DNA from: CBDHEY01 sp965262305
GTDB taxonomy: Bacteria > Pseudomonadota > Gammaproteobacteria > Pseudomonadales > Cellvibrionaceae
Direction of reading: 5' to 3'
Length of the DNA stretch: 64,000 bases
NCBI GenBank assembly: GCA_965262305.1
Contig: CBDHEY010000002.1
Coordinates: forward strand, 1,054,001 to 1,118,000
In this document: positions 9,334 to 17,542 of the stretch, one piece after another
Layout: every line of letters begins with the position of its first letter
Position numbering within the stretch: position 1 is the stretch's first letter
The notes under the pieces: model-generated
The model's database searches: none
The model's input: only the letters and a program-made list of their open reading frames with translations
Told to the model about the DNA's origin: nothing
Program-made: the position numbers and the translations under genes

Positions 9334-10605
9334 ATGAACTCTACCAATTTCAAAATGGAAAAAGTCTCTATCTTCCGAGTTTTTAGCTTATTGCTTCCTG
9401 GTTTTTTAGTCGCTGCGACGGGCGTCGGTGCTGGTGATTTAGCTACAGCAAGCATTGTTGGAAGTAAGCTTGGAGTAGCTGTTTTATGGGGTGTAATTCT
9501 TGGCGGTGTCTTTAAGTTTATTCTTACTGAAGGGTTGGCTCGTTGGCAGTTAGCGACCGAATCGACCTTTATATCTTTTCTAGTTACGCATTTTGGAAGT
9601 TCTTTTCGATTCTTATTCTTGAGTTACTTATTGCTCTGGAGTTATTTTGTTGGAAGTGCGCTTATGGCTGCTAATGGTATAGCGCTTTATGCTCTATTCC
9701 CATTGTTTGATTCTGCTGAAACCGGAAAAATTGTTTACGGTTTAATTTGTAGTTTTGTTGTCTCTGTACTTATTTGGTTTGGTAACTATAAATTATTTGA
9801 AAAACTTATGTTTTTTCTTATAGGGACAATGTTTGTCATTGTGGTGTATACCTTAATTGCTTTATGGCCTGGCTTCAAGAGTTTCTTTCATGGTGTATTC
9901 GTCCCAAAGATTCCCCAGGTTGATGGCGCTTTATCTTGGATAATTGCACTTATCGGAGGAGTTGGTGGAACACTGACGATTTTTTGTTATGGCTATTGGA
10001 TCGAAGAAAACGGCAGAAGAGGAACCAGCTATTTAAGAGGATGTCGTTTTGACCTAGCTGCTGGTTACCTAGCCACAGTCTTATTTGGTATGGGTATGGT
10101 AATAATTGGTTCTTCGATAGAAGTAGACGGTAAGGGTACAAGACTGCTTATTCAGTTAGCCGACAGTTTAGAAAATACTTTGGGTGAAGTTGCTAGATGG
10201 TTGTTTTTAATCGGAGCATTTGCAGCTGTTTTCAGCAGCATGCTTGGCGTTTGGCAAGCCGTTCCATATTTATTTGCCGATGTCATTACACAAGGAAAGT
10301 CAATTAAAAAAGAAAATCTAAAGAATAAAGAGCAACTTACGAATACGAAAGCTTATTGGTTCTTCTTACTCGGTTTGGCAACAATTCCTAGTATTGGATT
10401 ATTTTATAGCTTCACCGAAATGCAAAAAATGTATGCTTTGATTGGTACACTGTTTATGCCGTTACTCGCGGTTGCTTTAATAGGTTTTAACAGTCAAAAA
10501 AAATGGCTAGGCAAAGAAAAAAATAGTTTGATCACAAATGTATTTTTGTCGTTAGTGCTTTTTTTCTTTGCCTATTCTGCTTGGCTCAAATTCTCTATAA
10601 ATTAG
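9334..10605 (+). CDS. Divergent Nramp-family transporter
   Basis: This 423-residue, polytopic inner-membrane protein (about 11 hydrophobic segments) resembles Nramp transporters in overall pattern, with the first helix reading PGFLVAATGVGAGDLATA. Classical Nramp proteins use a DPGN motif in helix 1 and MPH in helix 6 for Mn/Fe binding. Here helix 1 has GAGD in place of DPGN, and the helix-6 region reads IFCYGYWIEE with no MPH. The metal site must differ, so the substrate may not be Mn or Fe. It starts at ATG 9334 just behind cvfB. Family membership is likely, substrate unknown. Confidence 0.8.
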   Translation: MNSTNFKMEKVSIFRVFSLLLPGFLVAATGVGAGDLATASIVGSKLGVAVLWGVILGGVFKFILTEGLARWQLATESTFISFLVTHFGSSFRFLFLSYLLLWSYFVGSALMAANGIALYALFPLFDSAETGKIVYGLICSFVVSVLIWFGNYKLFEKLMFFLIGTMFVIVVYTLIALWPGFKSFFHGVFVPKIPQVDGALSWIIALIGGVGGTLTIFCYGYWIEENGRRGTSYLRGCRFDLAAGYLATVLFGMGMVIIGSSIEVDGKGTRLLIQLADSLENTLGEVARWLFLIGAFAAVFSSMLGVWQAVPYLFADVITQGKSIKKENLKNKEQLTNTKAYWFFLLGLATIPSIGLFYSFTEMQKMYALIGTLFMPLLAVALIGFNSQKKWLGKEKNSLITNVFLSLVLFFFAYSAWLKFSIN

Positions 10606-10629
10606 GATTTAATAATATCTAAAGATATC

Positions 10630-11613
10630 TTAATTGTTAGATGGATGTGATTCGAGTTTTTCGATTCGTTTTTCAAGCAAGTCGATTTTATTTTTTAGCA
10701 GTTCTATGGTGTCAGTAGCTTGTTTATCGGTTTTTGTGACTGTTTTCAAATCTGGTAAAGATTTTTGGCTAACCGAGAAATTCTTGTTGGAAACAGCTAG
10801 GTTTACTTCTCCAGAACCACCTGATTTACCCGCTTTACCCTGTTTTCCTGTTTTTCCTGTTTTTCCCGAAGGAACCCATACTTGGCTTCCTGTCAGTGAT
10901 CGGCGGTTTGAATAGTAACCCTTAGTTCCTTTTCCTCCGGTACCTGCTTGAGCACCTTTACCACCCAAACCACCTTTGGTTTTAAACGAAAAGCGTTTTG
11001 CTATTTCGTTTTCGCTTAAACCCTTATTTAATGATGAATATTGAATCGATATTGAACCGCCGTCGCCACCAGTTCCTCCTTCACCGCCATTGCCTCCGTT
11101 ACCTCCCTTAGCTCGCTTACATTTCTCTTTTTGTGAAGCATCGGAACCGTTTTGCCCGGCCAAACCATTGCCTCCTTGACCACCAGTGGTGTTGATTTCT
11201 AGATTTCCAAGCTTTGCTATAGCGAGACTTAGGTTGATATCGATACCATTCTGGCCAGGATCGCCTGAAACACCTGTCTGTCCATCAATTCCTGAAAAAC
11301 ACTCCTTATTCAAATTTTCAAAAGAGGAAGCATTAGGTTTGGTTTCTTTCGCATTGTTACCAACGCCTAAAATTTGGACATTATTACCGATTTCAACGTA
11401 CTTTGCGAAAAGTGAAAATTGTCCCATATTTGCGTCAAGTAGAAGCGTTGAATCATCTTCTAATATAAGTTTGTCTAGCTGTATTAATCTTTGCGTTGCA
11501 TCAATTTTGATTGTTTCTCCTTGTTTTGCTTTAATCTCTTCCGCACTTAGAGTTTTGCAAATCATGAGTGAAGTTATTGCTAACAAAATTAAGCATCTTT
11601 GTATTCTTGTCAT
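10630..11613 (-). CDS. Secreted collagen-like glycine-rich protein with C-terminal coiled coil
   Basis: I do not recognise a named family. The 327-residue product has a signal peptide (RIQRCLILLAIT..., cleavage probably after TLSA), a beta-rich region (about 30-85), then Gly-rich collagen-like stretches (runs such as GIDGQTGVSGDPGQNG, GGNGGNGGEGGTGGDGG and GKTGKTGKQGKAGKSG) interrupted by non-repeat segments, and a C-terminal heptad coiled coil (ELLKNKIDLLEKRIEKLE). Imperfect Gly-X-Y plus coiled coil suggests a trimeric extracellular fibre. I chose ATG 11613 because AGGA lies six bases upstream and the signal peptide starts there; an upstream ATG at 11664 is possible. It is convergent with the transporter gene. 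Confidence 0.75.
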   Translation of the reverse strand: MTRIQRCLILLAITSLMICKTLSAEEIKAKQGETIKIDATQRLIQLDKLILEDDSTLLLDANMGQFSLFAKYVEIGNNVQILGVGNNAKETKPNASSFENLNKECFSGIDGQTGVSGDPGQNGIDINLSLAIAKLGNLEINTTGGQGGNGLAGQNGSDASQKEKCKRAKGGNGGNGGEGGTGGDGGSISIQYSSLNKGLSENEIAKRFSFKTKGGLGGKGAQAGTGGKGTKGYYSNRRSLTGSQVWVPSGKTGKTGKQGKAGKSGGSGEVNLAVSNKNFSVSQKSLPDLKTVTKTDKQATDTIELLKNKIDLLEKRIEKLESHPSNN

Positions 11614-11780
11614 TAAAAGTCCTAGTAATAGCACGTTGTAATTTCCTTGGCATTTTATACGCATAAAGGAATAGATGATAGAATTGACTGTGGTGCTTTG
11701 TTTGATTGACCTTTAAGCGGGATAGTAAATATCAAACTGATATTGAATGTATAGACAAATGAATTCTTGTAGGTATTTTT

Positions 11781-12468
11781 GTGCTTTTTACTGAAGCTAA
11801 TTTGCTTGCGATTTGGTTAACTATTAAATTAGCTTCTTTAGTTACTTTAATTTTACTTGTCTTATGCGTCCCCTTGGCTTGGTGGTTAAACCGATCAAAT
11901 TCTTGGTTTAATGCGCCTATAAATGCTTTTCTTGCTTTGCCTCTCGTGCTTCCCCCTACAGTACTGGGGTTTTATTTATTGTTATTGCTTGGACCCAGCG
12001 GCTTTGTTGGTCGAAGTTTTAAACTTTTTTGGCGTCGAGACTTTAACTTTCAGCTTCTCGGGGCTTGTTATTGCTTCTGTTATCTATTCATTTCCTTTTG
12101 TCTTTCAGCCAATTCAAAGTGCAATGGGATCAATTAACGTACGCTCTATTGAGGTGGCAGCTACCCTCGGAGCTAATTCATGGGATACATTTTTTTCTGT
12201 AGTCATTCCTTCAATTAAACAAGGTTTGATTACCGCTAGCGTCCTTGGATTTGCTCACACGCTAGGCGAATTTGGCATAGTGCTGATGGTTGGCGGAAAC
12301 ATTCCCGGTGAAACTCAGGTAGTATCAGTGTTAATGTATGAACATGTCGAAGCATTAGAATATGGTCAAGCGCATTGGCTAGCTGGTGTTATGGTTTTTT
12401 TATCATTCATGATGCTCTTGGGTTTATATGCTTTTTCATCGCGCAGTTTTCAGCGCTTTGGGTTTTGA
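11781..12468 (+). pseudogene. modB: Molybdate ABC transporter permease ModB, interrupted by a +1 frameshift
   Basis: The first frame (GTG start at 11781) encodes a ModB N-terminus including LPLVLPPTVLGFYLLLLLG. It then turns to nonsense, while the +1 frame continues the family with SFPFVFQPIQSAM, the permease loop EVAATLGANSWDTFF and LGEFGIVLMVGGNIPGET. The shift occurs at a run of six T at 12025-12030. Removing one T gives a continuous product of about 228 residues reading GFVGRSFKLFGVETLTF, the length of other ModB proteins. Either the gene is broken, the base is a sequencing error, or slippage restores the frame. modC follows 14 bases later; no modA lies beside it. Confidence 0.85.
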
Positions 12469-12482
12469 TGGCTTAATTATTC

Positions 12483-13550
12483 ATGTTAAAGATAGAGGCT
12501 CGATTAAAAAGTCAGTTCACCGATTTTAGTTTGGATTTAAACATAGATCTTGAGTTCGAAGGTGTGCTGGCTGTATTTGGTCGATCTGGCTCTGGAAAAA
12601 CCACCTTGCTCAGGCTACTAGCAGGTTTAGAATCTAATCGGTCTGGTTTCATTAGAATAGGGGAGCACTGCTGGCAGGATAATCATTTTTTTTTACCCGC
12701 CCGTAAACGCGAAGTGGGTTATGTGTTTCAAGATTCAAATTTGTTTCCTCACCTCTCCGTCGCTGGTAATTTACACTACGCTGAAAAGCGGGCAAAGAAA
12801 CGTAAAAAGGTTTTTGAAAGGCAAGAAATAGTAGATTTTTTAGAGATTTCGCCATTACTAAACCGGGACGTAAAGGTGCTTTCAGGCGGTGAGCAACAGA
12901 GAGTTGCTATTGCAAGAGCGATATTATCTAATCCAAAAATATTACTTATGGATGAGCCTTTGGCATCGTTAGATGAAGCTTCGAAAGATTCTATATTTCC
13001 TTATTTAGAAAAACTGCGAGATGATTTTAATATCCCAATTATCTACATTAGTCATTCAGTTGATGAAGTGGCTCGCTTAGCTAATATGTTGCTTGTGATA
13101 GATTCTGGAAAACTTGTTACTCATGGTCCATTAGAGCAGGTTTTACCCAGTTTGGGCTCTCGAGAGAATCATTCTAAAGAAGCCAGTGTTGTTTTCAGTG
13201 GTGTCGTTTCTGAAGTAGAGGAAGAGTACAATCTAGTAAAAGTAAAAACCTTAGGCGGAAATATTTGGTTTGGTAGTAACAAGAAACTGGGCCAAGAATT
13301 AAGGTTACGAATATTAGCAAAAGACGTAAGTATCGCTCTTTCGCGGTCTTCTGAAACGAGCATTTTAAATATCCTTCAAGCGGTTATTACGGAAATTGAT
13401 ATAGAAACTTCTAAAGGGCAGGCAAGAATCACATTAATTGTTGGAGAATCGGTTTTATTGTCGACTATTACGTTAAAATCTTTGACGGTACTTGGGTTAA
13501 AAGTAGGAATGAATGTTTGGGCTCAAATCAAGTCAGTGGCCCTATTGTAA
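12483..13550 (+). CDS. modC: Molybdate ABC transporter ATP-binding protein ModC
   Basis: This 355-residue ATPase powers molybdate import. It shows Walker A GRSGSGKTT, signature LSGGEQQRVAIARA, Walker B ILLMDEPLASLD and the switch His in YISHSVDEV. The C-terminal third (about 240-355) is a Mop/TOBE-type regulatory domain, as in ModC. Length matches the family. It is intact, although the upstream permease gene carries a frameshift and no modA is adjacent, so its partner may be inactive or supplied from elsewhere. Confidence 0.88.
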   Translation: MLKIEARLKSQFTDFSLDLNIDLEFEGVLAVFGRSGSGKTTLLRLLAGLESNRSGFIRIGEHCWQDNHFFLPARKREVGYVFQDSNLFPHLSVAGNLHYAEKRAKKRKKVFERQEIVDFLEISPLLNRDVKVLSGGEQQRVAIARAILSNPKILLMDEPLASLDEASKDSIFPYLEKLRDDFNIPIIYISHSVDEVARLANMLLVIDSGKLVTHGPLEQVLPSLGSRENHSKEASVVFSGVVSEVEEEYNLVKVKTLGGNIWFGSNKKLGQELRLRILAKDVSIALSRSSETSILNILQAVITEIDIETSKGQARITLIVGESVLLSTITLKSLTVLGLKVGMNVWAQIKSVALL

Positions 13551-13578
13551 CGAACAACGAAAACTTGCGGAGTTGGTA

Positions 13579-14058
13579 ATGTCTGAAATATATAATATTA
13601 ATGTAAAAGATATTGATGGCAATGAATATTCATTGTCTAAATTCGAAGGGAAGTTGATTCTTATCGTAAATGTAGCTAGTGAATGTGGTTTGACGGGCCA
13701 ATATTCTGGATTGCAATCTTTGTATGAAAAGTATCACGATCAAGGTCTTGTTATTTTGGGCTTTCCATGTAATCAGTTTGGGGCGCAAGAGCCGGGTAGT
13801 GAAATAGAAATTATAGATTTTTGTACGAGTAATTATGGTGTGAGTTTTCCAATGATGTCGAAAGTCGAAGTGAACGGATCTGGCAAGCATACTCTTTATG
13901 AATTTCTAACTGGGGATGGCGCAATGTTTCCGGGTGAGATTACTTGGAATTTCGAAAAGTTTATAGTTGATAAAGAAGGTGAAGTTGCATCGCGCTTTTC
14001 ACCAAGAAAAGAGCCTTTAGATACAGAGATATTAGATTTAATAGAAAAACTGTTGTGA
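13579..14058 (+). CDS. Glutathione peroxidase family protein
   Basis: This 159-residue thiol peroxidase reduces peroxides in the cytoplasm. It has the peroxidatic Cys in NVASECGLTGQY (Cys, not selenocysteine), the CNQFG segment in GFPCNQFGAQEPG with the usual resolving-Cys region, and the WNFEKF motif near the end. Length is typical. The frame is open from 13513, but I take ATG 13579 because the family begins at this point (MSEIYNINVKDIDG) and the upstream codons overlap modC. The DsbA-like gene follows about 65 bases later, so a thiol-redox operon is plausible. Confidence 0.9.
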   Translation: MSEIYNINVKDIDGNEYSLSKFEGKLILIVNVASECGLTGQYSGLQSLYEKYHDQGLVILGFPCNQFGAQEPGSEIEIIDFCTSNYGVSFPMMSKVEVNGSGKHTLYEFLTGDGAMFPGEITWNFEKFIVDKEGEVASRFSPRKEPLDTEILDLIEKLL

Positions 14059-14122
14059 GTTAGTTTTTGCATCGTATTCAATTTTGACCTTTAAATGTGA
14101 TAGATATTTTAGAGTGTTTATA

Positions 14123-14866
14123 TTGTTGAAAAGAGCATTGTTAATTTCAAAATTCGCGGCTTTCTGCATTTTACTGAACGCTTGTAATCAATCAGAAAAA
14201 AATGAGAAAGTCTTGGCGTTAGAGCGTGAGAACGCCGAGTTAAGAACAAAAATAGGAAGACTTAAAACCGAGCTTATTAAAAATAAGGAAATTAATGAGG
14301 GTAGGCACCGTAATGCTTCTTTACCTAATTTAAAATTACGCGAAAGTCTTGGTGATCCAAATGCTAAGATAGCAATATTAGAATTCTCGGATTACCAATG
14401 TCCTTTTTGTGCTAAGCATAATCGGGGTGTTTTTGAAGAAATTAAAGAAAAATACATTAACACTGGAATAGTACAATATCAGGTTTGGGATTTTCCTTTA
14501 GAAGATCATCCCCGCGCCAAAAGTGCCGCAAATGCCGCTCGTTGTGCTGAGAATCAAGGCAAGTACTGGCAGATGAACAAGCGCCTATTTACTCATCCAG
14601 GTAAATTGAATTTATCCTTTTATCTCGAAAATGCAAAAGCTCTAGGCTTAGATATTAAGGAGTTTCAGGACTGCTTAACAGATCGCGCGACCGACACGAA
14701 AGTAATCTATGACATTTCCTATGGTCGCGAATTTGGTATTGAAGCGACTCCTAGCTTTTTGATTGGCGAAGCTAGAAATGGCGTCTTAATAAAAATGCGA
14801 CGGGTGCGAGGGGCGAAATCGCTTGCCTATTTTGATGAAATTATTTCTAGCATTGATCTGAACTAA
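14123..14866 (+). CDS. DsbA-family thiol-disulfide oxidoreductase, lipoprotein
   Basis: This thioredoxin-fold protein carries the active site CPFC (SDYQCPFCAKHN) and a cis-proline segment EATPSFLIG, as in DsbA-family oxidoreductases. An N-terminal lipobox (ILLNAC, Cys about residue 21) predicts a lipid-anchored periplasmic protein, followed by a short coiled coil (about 25-60) that may aid dimerisation. The start is uncertain: TTG codons at 14084, 14123 and 14126 are possible; I chose 14123 since it gives a compact lipoprotein signal (LKRALL...). It follows the glutathione peroxidase gene. Its partner is unknown. Confidence 0.8.
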   Translation: MLKRALLISKFAAFCILLNACNQSEKNEKVLALERENAELRTKIGRLKTELIKNKEINEGRHRNASLPNLKLRESLGDPNAKIAILEFSDYQCPFCAKHNRGVFEEIKEKYINTGIVQYQVWDFPLEDHPRAKSAANAARCAENQGKYWQMNKRLFTHPGKLNLSFYLENAKALGLDIKEFQDCLTDRATDTKVIYDISYGREFGIEATPSFLIGEARNGVLIKMRRVRGAKSLAYFDEIISSIDLN

Positions 14867-15023
14867 CTTATTTTTGCCATCTATAAAATGTTTTTTAGGG
14901 CGACATTGCCTGCGAAGACAGAGAGCAAAGCTACGTGCATCACTAGTTCGGTACTGGAATTACTCCATGTTTAAACCAACTACGCTGCGTAACGAAGCGA
15001 GTTTGGTGAGAACGCAGTAGCTG

Positions 15024-15230
15024 TCATTCTTCACGCTTCTTTTGCTTCCACTCGTCTGTCAGTTCACCTGCGTAACCCCAGTCCTCCTCTGCGATTTCCT
15101 GAATGATGACATGAATGTGTTCCGGTTGTTTGCCTAGGTGCTCAATCAAAGAATTCGTCACATCGATTACCAAGCTTCTTTTTTGAGCTCTGCTCGCTCC
15201 CCTTAAAATCTGAATATTGACGTATGGCAT
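15024..15230 (-). CDS. 4-oxalocrotonate tautomerase family protein
   Basis: This 68-residue protein belongs to the tautomerase superfamily, whose catalytic base is the N-terminal proline exposed after Met removal. I therefore place the start at ATG 15230, giving MPYVNIQILRG, rather than at the longer open frame. The sequence then shows the typical helix (SRAQKRSLVIDVTNSL) and the strand IHVIIQEI followed by DWGYAG. Small homohexameric or trimeric enzymes of this family act on enol/keto compounds; the substrate here is unknown. It lies downstream of the SDR gene on the same strand. Confidence 0.88.
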   Translation of the reverse strand: MPYVNIQILRGASRAQKRSLVIDVTNSLIEHLGKQPEHIHVIIQEIAEEDWGYAGELTDEWKQKKREE

Positions 15231-15308
15231 AGAGTAGACTCCGGTGCGAAAGTACAGAGACACTTTATCAAGCGCCCCTTGTTAGATTGGCGTGACAAGC
15301 GCATGGCT

Positions 15309-16046
15309 CTATAAGCCACAGCCTCCATCAACACCAATTACCTGTCCAGTCATCCAGGCCGCTGAAGGAGAAGCTAGCGTCACGATCCAGTGGCTAATAT
15401 CGTCGGGAACCCCTCTGGTATTCAGTGGTATCATCGATTTTTCCTGCTCTTTTACGGCTTCAGCCTGCTCTTCAGAGAGCCCCATCATACCGGTAAGTGC
15501 ACCTGACTCAGTCGGCCCGGGCGCAACGGCATTCACCCTAATATCAGGTGCCAGCTCCAATGCCCAGGTTCGGGTTAAGTAATCTAGGGCCGCTTTGCTC
15601 GCACCATAGTGTGAAAGACCCGGCGACGACTTTTGACCTAATACACTCGAAACATTGATAACGGAGCCCTGTGATACCTGTAGATGCGGCAAAGCTGCCG
15701 ACGTCAATAGACTGGTAGCGACTACGTTAATCGCAAAAACATCGGTGATTTGTTTTTCGGTTACGCTCGCAAGTGGAGAAATGACACCAGCCCCAGCGTT
15801 GTTTACCAGCACATCTAGCTTGCCCCACATCGAAATCGCCGTATCAATAATCAGTTTTGCACTATCCGGATCGGCACTGTCTGCCAACAAGGCTGTAATA
15901 TTTTCGTGTTGATTCGCCATTTCATTCAACATCGCAACACGCCTACCGGTAATCAGTACACTCGCGCCCTGATTCGCGAACGCTAAGGCCGCCGCTTTTC
16001 CTATGCCACTGCTGCCACCTGTGATGACGACGGTTTGGTTATTCAT
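15309..16046 (-). CDS. Short-chain dehydrogenase/reductase (SDR)
   Basis: This 245-residue classical SDR has the nucleotide-binding TGGSSGIG, the NNAGAG motif, a catalytic Ser in NVSSVLG, the YGASK Tyr/Lys pair, and ends VDGGCGL. It should reduce or oxidise a carbonyl/alcohol using NAD(P). The ATG at 16046 is preferred over a longer frame because GAGAGGT sits six bases upstream. It is followed by the tautomerase, and the TetR gene lies upstream on the same strand; a shared half-site ahead of both suggests TetR control. Substrate not predictable. Confidence 0.92.
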   Translation of the reverse strand: MNNQTVVITGGSSGIGKAAALAFANQGASVLITGRRVAMLNEMANQHENITALLADSADPDSAKLIIDTAISMWGKLDVLVNNAGAGVISPLASVTEKQITDVFAINVVATSLLTSAALPHLQVSQGSVINVSSVLGQKSSPGLSHYGASKAALDYLTRTWALELAPDIRVNAVAPGPTESGALTGMMGLSEEQAEAVKEQEKSMIPLNTRGVPDDISHWIVTLASPSAAWMTGQVIGVDGGCGL

Positions 16047-16073
16047 ATCGATACCTCTCAATAATATATAATG

Positions 16074-16081
16074 ATCGTTAC
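16074..16081. promoter_or_regulatory. Candidate TetR half-site upstream of the SDR gene
   Basis: ATCGTTAC occurs here, 28 bases before the SDR start, and again at 16906-16913 just upstream of the tetR gene, in the same orientation relative to both genes. Two shared 8-mers in such positions suggest a common operator, but they are short and the assignment is inference. Confidence 0.35.
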
Positions 16082-16264
16082 AAATATAAATAGATTACAC
16101 TTTGGGAGTCAAGAGTAATTTAACGATTGATACAAAAAGACAATAAACCAGATGCTAAACTCTAGAAAACAACAGAGCTTTCCGGATCTGCTTGATTGGG
16201 GCTAGTACAGCCCCGGTTGATTAGTCGTTGCTCAGAATAAACTCGACACAACCATGCGTGCACC

Positions 16265-16885
16265 TTAAGCTTTGGCGGAGTCAAACATGATCATGTCAAC
16301 GCGATCATCAATGTCGTGCTTTAATGCCTCTGGCTTCCAGCCTGCTCTGCTTCTAAAAACATAACCTTGGCGCAAATCAAACATCAGTTGAGCGCGAGCC
16401 TTTGAAGGAAAATTGCTCGGTAAGGTCCCTTTTTGTTTTTCTCGATCAAAACGTGCAGTCAGCCTGCTGTCGGTGTCGTCAATTGCCTGTTCAAGGCGTT
16501 CAGACACGCCGCCAACTTCGCCCGCACTGGTTGAAACACAGGAAGCTAAAAAACATCCCCCATTTCCGGTAGCATCTGCCGCGCTCTTATCGATCACCGC
16601 TTCGAGGAACTTCCTCACGGCAAGGCGAATATCCTCTTCTTCCTCAAAAGCCAACACGGGAGCACAGGCGTTTCGATCTGCGTAATGCTCGATGGTTCTT
16701 AAATAAAGCGCTCTTTTGTCGCCAAACGCAGCATAAATACTGGGGCCCTTCATATTCATCGCCTGCGTAAGTTCTTTCATCGAAGTGCCGTCATAGCCCT
16801 TCTTCCAGAAAAGATGCATTGCGGCAGACAAGGCCTCCTTTTCATTAAACTTACGTGGTCGACCTAATTTTTTTATATCGTTCAT
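16265..16885 (-). CDS. TetR/AcrR family transcriptional regulator
   Basis: This 206-residue regulator has a typical TetR N-terminal helix-turn-helix (GRPRKFNEKEALSAAM, then GYDGTSMKELTQAM and SIYAAFGDKRALY) and a divergent ligand-binding C-terminus containing Cys residues (GGCFLASCV). It likely represses its own promoter and the neighbouring SDR/tautomerase unit or the divergent DUF1330 gene. Starts at ATG 16885; the intergenic region to the divergent gene contains an inverted GTAACG repeat. It belongs to the higher-G+C block. Confidence 0.9.
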   Translation of the reverse strand: MNDIKKLGRPRKFNEKEALSAAMHLFWKKGYDGTSMKELTQAMNMKGPSIYAAFGDKRALYLRTIEHYADRNACAPVLAFEEEEDIRLAVRKFLEAVIDKSAADATGNGGCFLASCVSTSAGEVGGVSERLEQAIDDTDSRLTARFDREKQKGTLPSNFPSKARAQLMFDLRQGYVFRSRAGWKPEALKHDIDDRVDMIMFDSAKA

Positions 16886-16905
16886 TAAATATATATTGAC
16901 ATGAT

Positions 16906-16933
16906 ATCGTTACTAAGGGATAAATATGTAACG
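16906..16933. promoter_or_regulatory. Inverted repeat CGTTAC-N14-GTAACG between tetR and DUF1330 gene
   Basis: CGTTAC at 16908-16913 is mirrored by GTAACG at 16928-16933 with a 14-base spacer. It lies 21-48 bases upstream of the tetR start and about 70 bases upstream of the divergent DUF1330 gene. Position and symmetry fit a TetR-type operator serving both directions. Confidence 0.4.
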
Positions 16934-17000
16934 TTTGCTAAATAAATGCAAGCGCAGACAAAACACACTCAACCATTCACAACCTCAGGAGAGCGCATTC

Positions 17001-17432
17001 ATGCCTTCCATAGAAACCTTAATGCGTATGTACGACCAAGGCGTTCACAACCCAACTGCGGAACAATGGCAAACCTTTTTGGGTGGCGACATGAGCCAAC
17101 CGCTAACGGTTACGAACTTTTTCAAGCTACGAGAAACAGCGGACCCTGCGATTATTGAAGACGCGATGACGGGCCAAGAAGCATTTGACAAATATGCCGA
17201 AACCAGTGTGCCAAAGGTTTCCAGCGTTGGCGGCTCCTTTGCCCTAATCGGGCGTTTTGAATCGGGTTTTATCGGCGTAAATGATGAAAGTTGGGACATT
17301 GTCGCCGTGGCTAGCTACCCGACAAGAGAATCTTTTTTGGAGCTGCTGTTAGATACGGACTATATTGAGGCGTTTAAATATCGGCAGGCGGCCGTTGCAA
17401 ACCAACAGGTATCTCTCGTGCAAACGGCATAG
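17001..17432 (+). CDS. DUF1330-like family protein
   Basis: This 143-residue protein resembles the DUF1330 ferredoxin-like fold (LTVTNFFKLRE..., SFALIGRFE, DIVAVASYPTRESFLELL, DTDYIEAFKYRQAA). The function of the family is not established. The start is ATG 17001 with AGGAGAG eight bases upstream; the frame is open from 16935 but lacks a better start. It is divergent from tetR, which may control it, and convergent with the LysR gene. Confidence 0.75.
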   Translation: MPSIETLMRMYDQGVHNPTAEQWQTFLGGDMSQPLTVTNFFKLRETADPAIIEDAMTGQEAFDKYAETSVPKVSSVGGSFALIGRFESGFIGVNDESWDIVAVASYPTRESFLELLLDTDYIEAFKYRQAAVANQQVSLVQTA

Positions 17433-17542
17433 AACCAACAGCTGCATGGCGTCGGCTCTTTTGTTTTATCGCGCCGATGCCCCTTCCCAGTGGCGTTTTA
17501 CTGATAAAGTCAACATTCAACATAAAACCCGCCGAAACAATA

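Noticed and set aside
15260..15310. Possible integron attC core (GTTAGAT at 15281-15287, with AACAAGG-like sequence on the other strand)
   Set aside because: Only one core site is seen; the second core and the paired arms are missing, and the genes here are not all in one orientation. It may only be a weak SDR terminator.
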